9,109 nt of DNA from Ruminococcus sp. UBA946 (GTDB taxonomy: Bacteria > Bacillota > Clostridia > Oscillospirales > Ruminococcaceae), in contig DBCY01000105.1 of the NCBI GenBank assembly GCA_002293295.1, positions 1 through 9,109 on the forward strand, in the 5' to 3' direction. Shown here piece after piece: positions 6,172 to 9,109 of the stretch. The position numbers and the translations under genes are program-made. Under the pieces are notes generated by a model, which was given only the letters and a program-made list of their open reading frames with translations, was not told the DNA's origin and ran no database searches. Every line of letters begins with the position of its first letter. The stretch's first letter is position 1.

Positions 6172-6337
6172 CAACAACCTTTACCGATAATTCAGCCTGC
6201 CTCAACTCCTCCCTGCAGCCGGAAAGGAGCCTGACACCCTCCTGATACAAGCTGAGCGAATCCTCAAGGCTGATATTATCATTTTCCAAGGACCTGATTA
6301 TATCATCAATCCTTGCTGCCGACTGTTCAAATTTCAT
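6161..6337 (-). CDS. xseB: Exodeoxyribonuclease VII small subunit
   Basis: This 58-residue protein, short enough to be missed by length cut-offs, begins MKFEQSAARIDDIIRSLEND and continues with ISLEDSLSLYQEGVRLL, the hallmark helix-turn-helix hairpin of XseB (consensus LE.g.l.Leesl.lyeeG..L). Several copies of XseB bind the coiled-coil arm of XseA to form exonuclease VII, which degrades single-stranded DNA to oligonucleotides. The family is usually 60-85 residues; this one is at the short end, ending VVDDE. ATG 6337 has an AAAGGA-type site upstream. It lies 49 nt after xseA and overlaps ispA by 11 nt, the standard xseA-xseB-ispA order. Confidence 0.92.
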   Translation of the reverse strand: MKFEQSAARIDDIIRSLENDNISLEDSLSLYQEGVRLLSGCREELRQAELSVKVVDDE

Positions 6338-6386
6338 TTTTTACCATCCTTTTACTTTTTTTAGGGATACTTTATATTTTAGGAGG

Positions 6387-7571
6387 TTACCTGACAACAG
6401 CTGAAATCTCCCCGTCACTGAACCTTACGGTAATTATGTCATTGCTTGTTATTTCGGATGAGGATTTAACAAGCTTACCGTTATTATATACCACGGAATA
6501 CCCCCTGCCAAGGATTTTTAACGGGCTTAATCCTTCCAGAACGGCAGTTTTCTCAGTAATCATAGCGTTATATATTAAAAGCTTACGCTTGAATACATTA
6601 TTGAGCTGTTCCTCATTGCTTTTTAAATTCAATCTGACGGTGTTAATTCTGTTAAAGGGAAGCAGGGAATTGATTTGTTTTTCTTTAATGCCAAGTATGT
6701 GTTTGAATCTGTAAAGCCTTGATGCAAAAGCTGATTGCAATCTTTTTTCCGAAGAATGCAATAATTCCGTAATTGAATTAATATCAGGAACGGCAAGCTC
6801 CGCCGCGGCGGAAGGAGTAGGAGCGCGTAAGTCGGCTGTTAAATCTGAAACAGTATTGTCGGTTTCATGTCCGACGGCTGAAATTACCGGCGTACTGCAT
6901 TTAAAAATTTCCCGTGCGACAGCTTCGCTGTTGAATGCCGCCAAATCTTCAAGGGAACCCCCTCCGCGGGTTAAAATAATCAAATTTTGTCCGGATTTAT
7001 CGGCTTTACGCAAAGCATAACATACGGAATCCTCAGCTTTGCCCCCTTGTACCGTGCATGAAAACACAGTTACTTTCGCTATAGGATAACGTCTTGTTAT
7101 AATATTAAGTATATCCTGTAACGCGGCGGCGTCCGGCGAGGTGACGATACCGATTTTATTAGGGTATGCAGGCAGTTGTTTTTTATGCTTTTCGTCAAAT
7201 ATCCCCTCGGACATCAGCTTTTCCTTAAGCTGTTCAACCTTTATATACAAAGCGCCGACGCCGTCAGGCTGAATATCGGTGACATATAGCTGATACAATC
7301 CGTCCCGTTCAAAAACCTGAACACTTGCAAAGCATATAACCGACATACCGTTTTCGGGTAAAAAACCAAGCCGGGCGGCAAAATTATTAAACATTATCGC
7401 TTTTATGCTTCCGTCCTTGTCTTTTAACGTAAAATAAAAGTGCCCTGTTTTAATATGGTTAGTGAAATTTGATATTTCTCCCCGGATGAAAATATTCTGA
7501 AGCCTTATGTCTTCTTTCAGCTTAAATGAAATATATCTGTTCAGCTGTGATACGGTTATAATACTACCCAT
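6387..7571 (-). CDS. xseA: Exodeoxyribonuclease VII large subunit
   Basis: This is the catalytic subunit of exonuclease VII, which cuts single-stranded DNA from both ends without metal dependence and takes part in repair. It has 394 residues. An OB-fold DNA-binding domain occupies about 1-100 (GEISNF at 31-36, GHFYFTLKD at 43-51). The catalytic domain carries GIVTSPDAAALQDI (141-154), LTRGGGSLEDLAAFNSE (200-216) and SAVGHETDNTVSDLTADLRAPTP (231-253), all family signatures. A long helical arm at about 265-350 binds XseB, and the C-terminus has the usual LKILGRGYSVV. The real start is ATG 7571, where MGSIITVSQLN begins and GGAG lies 7 nt upstream. The frame is open to 7658, but that extension overlaps the upstream gene. 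Only 1 nt separates it from the TsaD-like stop. Confidence 0.96.
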   Translation of the reverse strand: MGSIITVSQLNRYISFKLKEDIRLQNIFIRGEISNFTNHIKTGHFYFTLKDKDGSIKAIMFNNFAARLGFLPENGMSVICFASVQVFERDGLYQLYVTDIQPDGVGALYIKVEQLKEKLMSEGIFDEKHKKQLPAYPNKIGIVTSPDAAALQDILNIITRRYPIAKVTVFSCTVQGGKAEDSVCYALRKADKSGQNLIILTRGGGSLEDLAAFNSEAVAREIFKCSTPVISAVGHETDNTVSDLTADLRAPTPSAAAELAVPDINSITELLHSSEKRLQSAFASRLYRFKHILGIKEKQINSLLPFNRINTVRLNLKSNEEQLNNVFKRKLLIYNAMITEKTAVLEGLSPLKILGRGYSVVYNNGKLVKSSSEITSNDIITVRFSDGEISAVVR

Positions 7572-7572
7572 T

Positions 7573-8523
7573 TTAATACTCCAATAGTTTTTTATGCTTA
7601 AGAGCCGCATATACGGCAGCCCCGGCGGCATTATCGCTTGAAAATTCCGGTTCGGCAAAATAAGCCCCGAATTCTTCTGATATTTTTCGTCTTATATAAT
7701 TATTTGACATAACACCCCCGGCAAAAATAAACGGCAAATCCGTTCCGTAACGGAAAAGCACGCTCCTTGCCATTAATCTTATTGCACCGTATACATAGCT
7801 TATGCAGTAATTGGCAATGTCGCAGTGCTGTACTCCGTCTTCGAGCATTTTTTTACATAAGTTCTCTACCCCTGACAAACAGCAGTTCATACCCTTAAGC
7901 GCAGGCTTTATATCATATGTTTTATCACTGAAGGACGCTAATTCCTCAAGCTCTTTACCGCACGGGAATTTTAATCCCAGCATAATTCCGACTCGGTCAA
8001 CGGCTTGTCCGGCTTTCAAGTCCAGCGAAGTTCCTATTTCCTCAACACTGATAATTTCATCTTCATCGGGAGTGCATAAAAGACAGTCGGTAGTTCCTCC
8101 GCTTACATGAAATGCAAGAAATTTATTATTCAGCATCGATAGCTTGTCCGCCGAATACAAAGCCGCCAGTATATGCCCGGTCTGGTGAGAGGTTTTATAA
8201 ACATTAATGCCGGTAATTGCCGCCAGAGAAACGGCAAGGCTTTCCCCGCATAAAAAGCAGGGCATATATGAACCGTCAGTGTTACGCGGTTGAACTGATA
8301 CTCCGATTGCGGAAATAACGCCGTTAAAATTATTAAACAGCTTATTCACTACAACAGGAAGCTGTTTTATATGCTGAAAAACGGCTTCGCTTTGCCTCAG
8401 CCCCAGCTGACCGTCCTTTACCGGAAGCAAAAGCTTTTCCTGAATAACTGTATTATCGTCAGAATTGAATACAGCGGCGGAAGTAGTATAATTACTGGTA
8501 TCAAACCCCAAATAATAAGGCAT
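7573..8523 (-). CDS. TsaD/Kae1-like paralog (peptidase M22 family, ASKHA fold), function unknown
   Basis: This 316-residue protein has the TsaD/Gcp architecture but is not a standard TsaD, which makes the tRNA t6A modification. Kept: the metal-binding HxxxH (HQTGH, H113/H117), the nucleotide-loop GGVMSN (269-274) and DNAA (297-300) with its metal-binding Asp. Changed: the N-terminal loop reads GFDTSNYTTS where TsaD has ETSCDET; VSGGHT is VSGGTT (140-145); and the TsaD GxTxDDAxGEAFDK block is GTSLDLKAGQAVDR (164-177). It is rich in cysteine (ten, including CFLC at 89-92 and CLLC at 147-150). Annotators often call such clostridial genes M22 peptidase or O-sialoglycoprotein endopeptidase, which is unlikely to be the real role. 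It starts 3 nt after nusB with only a weak ribosome site, so it is probably coupled to nusB. A true tsaD would be expected elsewhere in the genome. Confidence 0.85.
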   Translation of the reverse strand: MPYYLGFDTSNYTTSAAVFNSDDNTVIQEKLLLPVKDGQLGLRQSEAVFQHIKQLPVVVNKLFNNFNGVISAIGVSVQPRNTDGSYMPCFLCGESLAVSLAAITGINVYKTSHQTGHILAALYSADKLSMLNNKFLAFHVSGGTTDCLLCTPDEDEIISVEEIGTSLDLKAGQAVDRVGIMLGLKFPCGKELEELASFSDKTYDIKPALKGMNCCLSGVENLCKKMLEDGVQHCDIANYCISYVYGAIRLMARSVLFRYGTDLPFIFAGGVMSNNYIRRKISEEFGAYFAEPEFSSDNAAGAAVYAALKHKKLLEY

Positions 8524-8526
8524 TTT

Positions 8527-8931
8527 TTATTTATCACTTTCCATGTTTCTGACAAATTCGCCTAAAACGCCGTTAATAAACTGGACATCCGAATCAAAAG
8601 CAAACTTTTTTGAAAGGATAACAGCTTCATTTATAGCAACATTGGCGGGAACTTTATCGTCGTATATTATTTCATATAAAGCCAGCCGGAGTATAGCGAT
8701 GCTGATTTTAGGAATTCTGCTTAACTGACGGGTTTCGCTGAATCTGGCAATTATTCCGTCAAACTCGTCGCTATTGGATGAAACATTCCTGAATATATTA
8801 ACGGTATCGTCAGTCAGCTCAAAATTATCCGCCTCATAAGCTGTTTCAATTATCATATCCGCCGTATCGTCTGAAAATAATTTTTCAAATAACAAATAAA
8901 ATGCCGCTTCCCTTATATCTCTTCTTTTCAC
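8527..8931 (-). CDS. nusB: Transcription antitermination factor NusB
   Basis: This small all-helical RNA-binding protein works with NusE (ribosomal protein S10) at boxA sequences to prevent premature termination in rRNA operons. It has 134 residues from GTG 8931. The N-terminus (VKRRDIREAAFYLLFE) and the C-terminal block (RIPKISIAILRLALYEI, PANVAINEAVILSKKFA, QFINGVLGEF) are standard NusB signatures. The frame is open to an ATG at 8985, but that region overlaps the promoter. The GTG is preceded by GAAAGGA at 8-nt spacing and matches where family members begin. It is the first gene of the operon, just downstream of a candidate promoter, and stops 3 nt before the TsaD-like gene. Confidence 0.95.
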   Translation of the reverse strand: MKRRDIREAAFYLLFEKLFSDDTADMIIETAYEADNFELTDDTVNIFRNVSSNSDEFDGIIARFSETRQLSRIPKISIAILRLALYEIIYDDKVPANVAINEAVILSKKFAFDSDVQFINGVLGEFVRNMESDK

Positions 8932-8967
8932 AATTACAGTCCTTTCAGCAGGGTAAAATAGTATTTT

Positions 8968-8995
8968 AGTATAATGCGTAAACACAGAAAAGCAA
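8968..8995 (-). promoter_or_regulatory. Candidate sigma-A promoter of the nusB-argR operon
   Basis: On the minus strand a -35 like TTGCTT (8995-8990) and a -10 like TATACT (8973-8968, one mismatch from TATAAT) are 16 bases apart. The start site would be near 8961, giving a leader of about 30 nt before the nusB GTG. The -35 is weak, with three mismatches, and lies inside a hairpin arm. Confidence 0.5.
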
Positions 8996-9009
8996 GCCCT
9001 GACTTGCTT
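8990..9009 (-). terminator. Hairpin upstream of nusB, possible terminator of the preceding gene
   Basis: Perfect 7-bp arms, AAGCAAG (8990-8996) and CTTGCTT (9003-9009), surround a 6-nt loop. Read on the minus strand, the hairpin is followed by TTCTG, a short U-rich tail. It may be a weak intrinsic terminator for a gene to the right of the window, or an operator, as its left arm covers the putative -35 of nusB. Confidence 0.4.
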
Positions 9010-9018
9010 AATGCAAAG

Positions 9019-9109
9019 AGCCTGCTAGGGCGTGTGACACTAAACATGCGGCGTGAATTCTGAGTCGAATTTTTGACAGGCTAGGAAAATTTTCGCAGTA
9101 ATACTTGCT
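9019..9109. repeat. Probable dispersed intergenic repeat, cut by the window edge
   Basis: There is no coding frame here. The sequence is a patchwork of small palindromes (GAATTC, AAAATTTT) and near-repeats (CCTGCTAGGG and CAGGCTAGGA). Its look resembles the end of a large imperfect inverted-repeat element of the type scattered through clostridial intergenic DNA. Only one half would be inside the window, so the pairing arm cannot be seen. Confidence 0.3.

Noticed and set aside
7572..7658. N-terminal 29-residue extension of XseA
   Set aside because: It overlaps the TsaD-like gene, while the ATG at 7571 has a good ribosome site and matches the usual family start.

Overview
The window looks like a chromosomal housekeeping segment of a low-to-moderate GC Firmicute, most likely a gut-type clostridium (Oscillospirales/Ruminococcaceae-like). 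I base this on the gene order, on the clostridial-type TsaD paralog between nusB and xseA, and on the style of the intergenic repeats. This is inference from the sequence; no database search was possible.

Layout, right to left, because the main operon is on the minus strand. A repeat-like sequence fills the right edge (about 9019-9109). Next come a hairpin and a candidate promoter (about 8968-9009), followed by nine recognisable genes in tight order: nusB, a TsaD/Kae1-like paralog, xseA, xseB, ispA, a DUF212 'divergent PAP2' membrane protein, dxs, tlyA, nadK and argR (ten with the paralog). Junctions are 1-53 nt gaps or short overlaps: the xseB/ispA junction overlaps by 11 nt, dxs/tlyA by 4 nt, and xseA starts 1 nt after the paralog stop. 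One polycistronic transcript is therefore likely. xseB (58 codons) and a possible 8-codon leader ORF ahead of dxs are easily missed.

Functionally the operon joins transcription elongation and antitermination (NusB), repair (the two subunits of exonuclease VII), isoprenoid precursor synthesis (DXS starting the MEP pathway, IspA making farnesyl diphosphate, and a PAP2-like membrane protein possibly acting on lipid phosphates), rRNA methylation (TlyA), NADP supply (NAD kinase) and arginine regulation (ArgR). In many clostridia this series ends with recN. Here the sequence after argR is not recN but about 600 bp of accessory-looking DNA.

That left-hand accessory region holds a MITE-like element with inverted ends and an internal GC-rich hairpin (about 452-595). 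On the plus strand it also holds a self-contained small transcription unit: a consensus sigma-A promoter with nested inverted repeats, a strong ribosome binding site, a 74-residue antitoxin-like ORF, a truncated remnant that resembles the start of a RelE/ParE-type toxin, and a clear intrinsic terminator. The most unusual items are this apparent orphan antitoxin unit, the TsaD paralog with altered active-site motifs, and the leader-ORF arrangement ahead of dxs.
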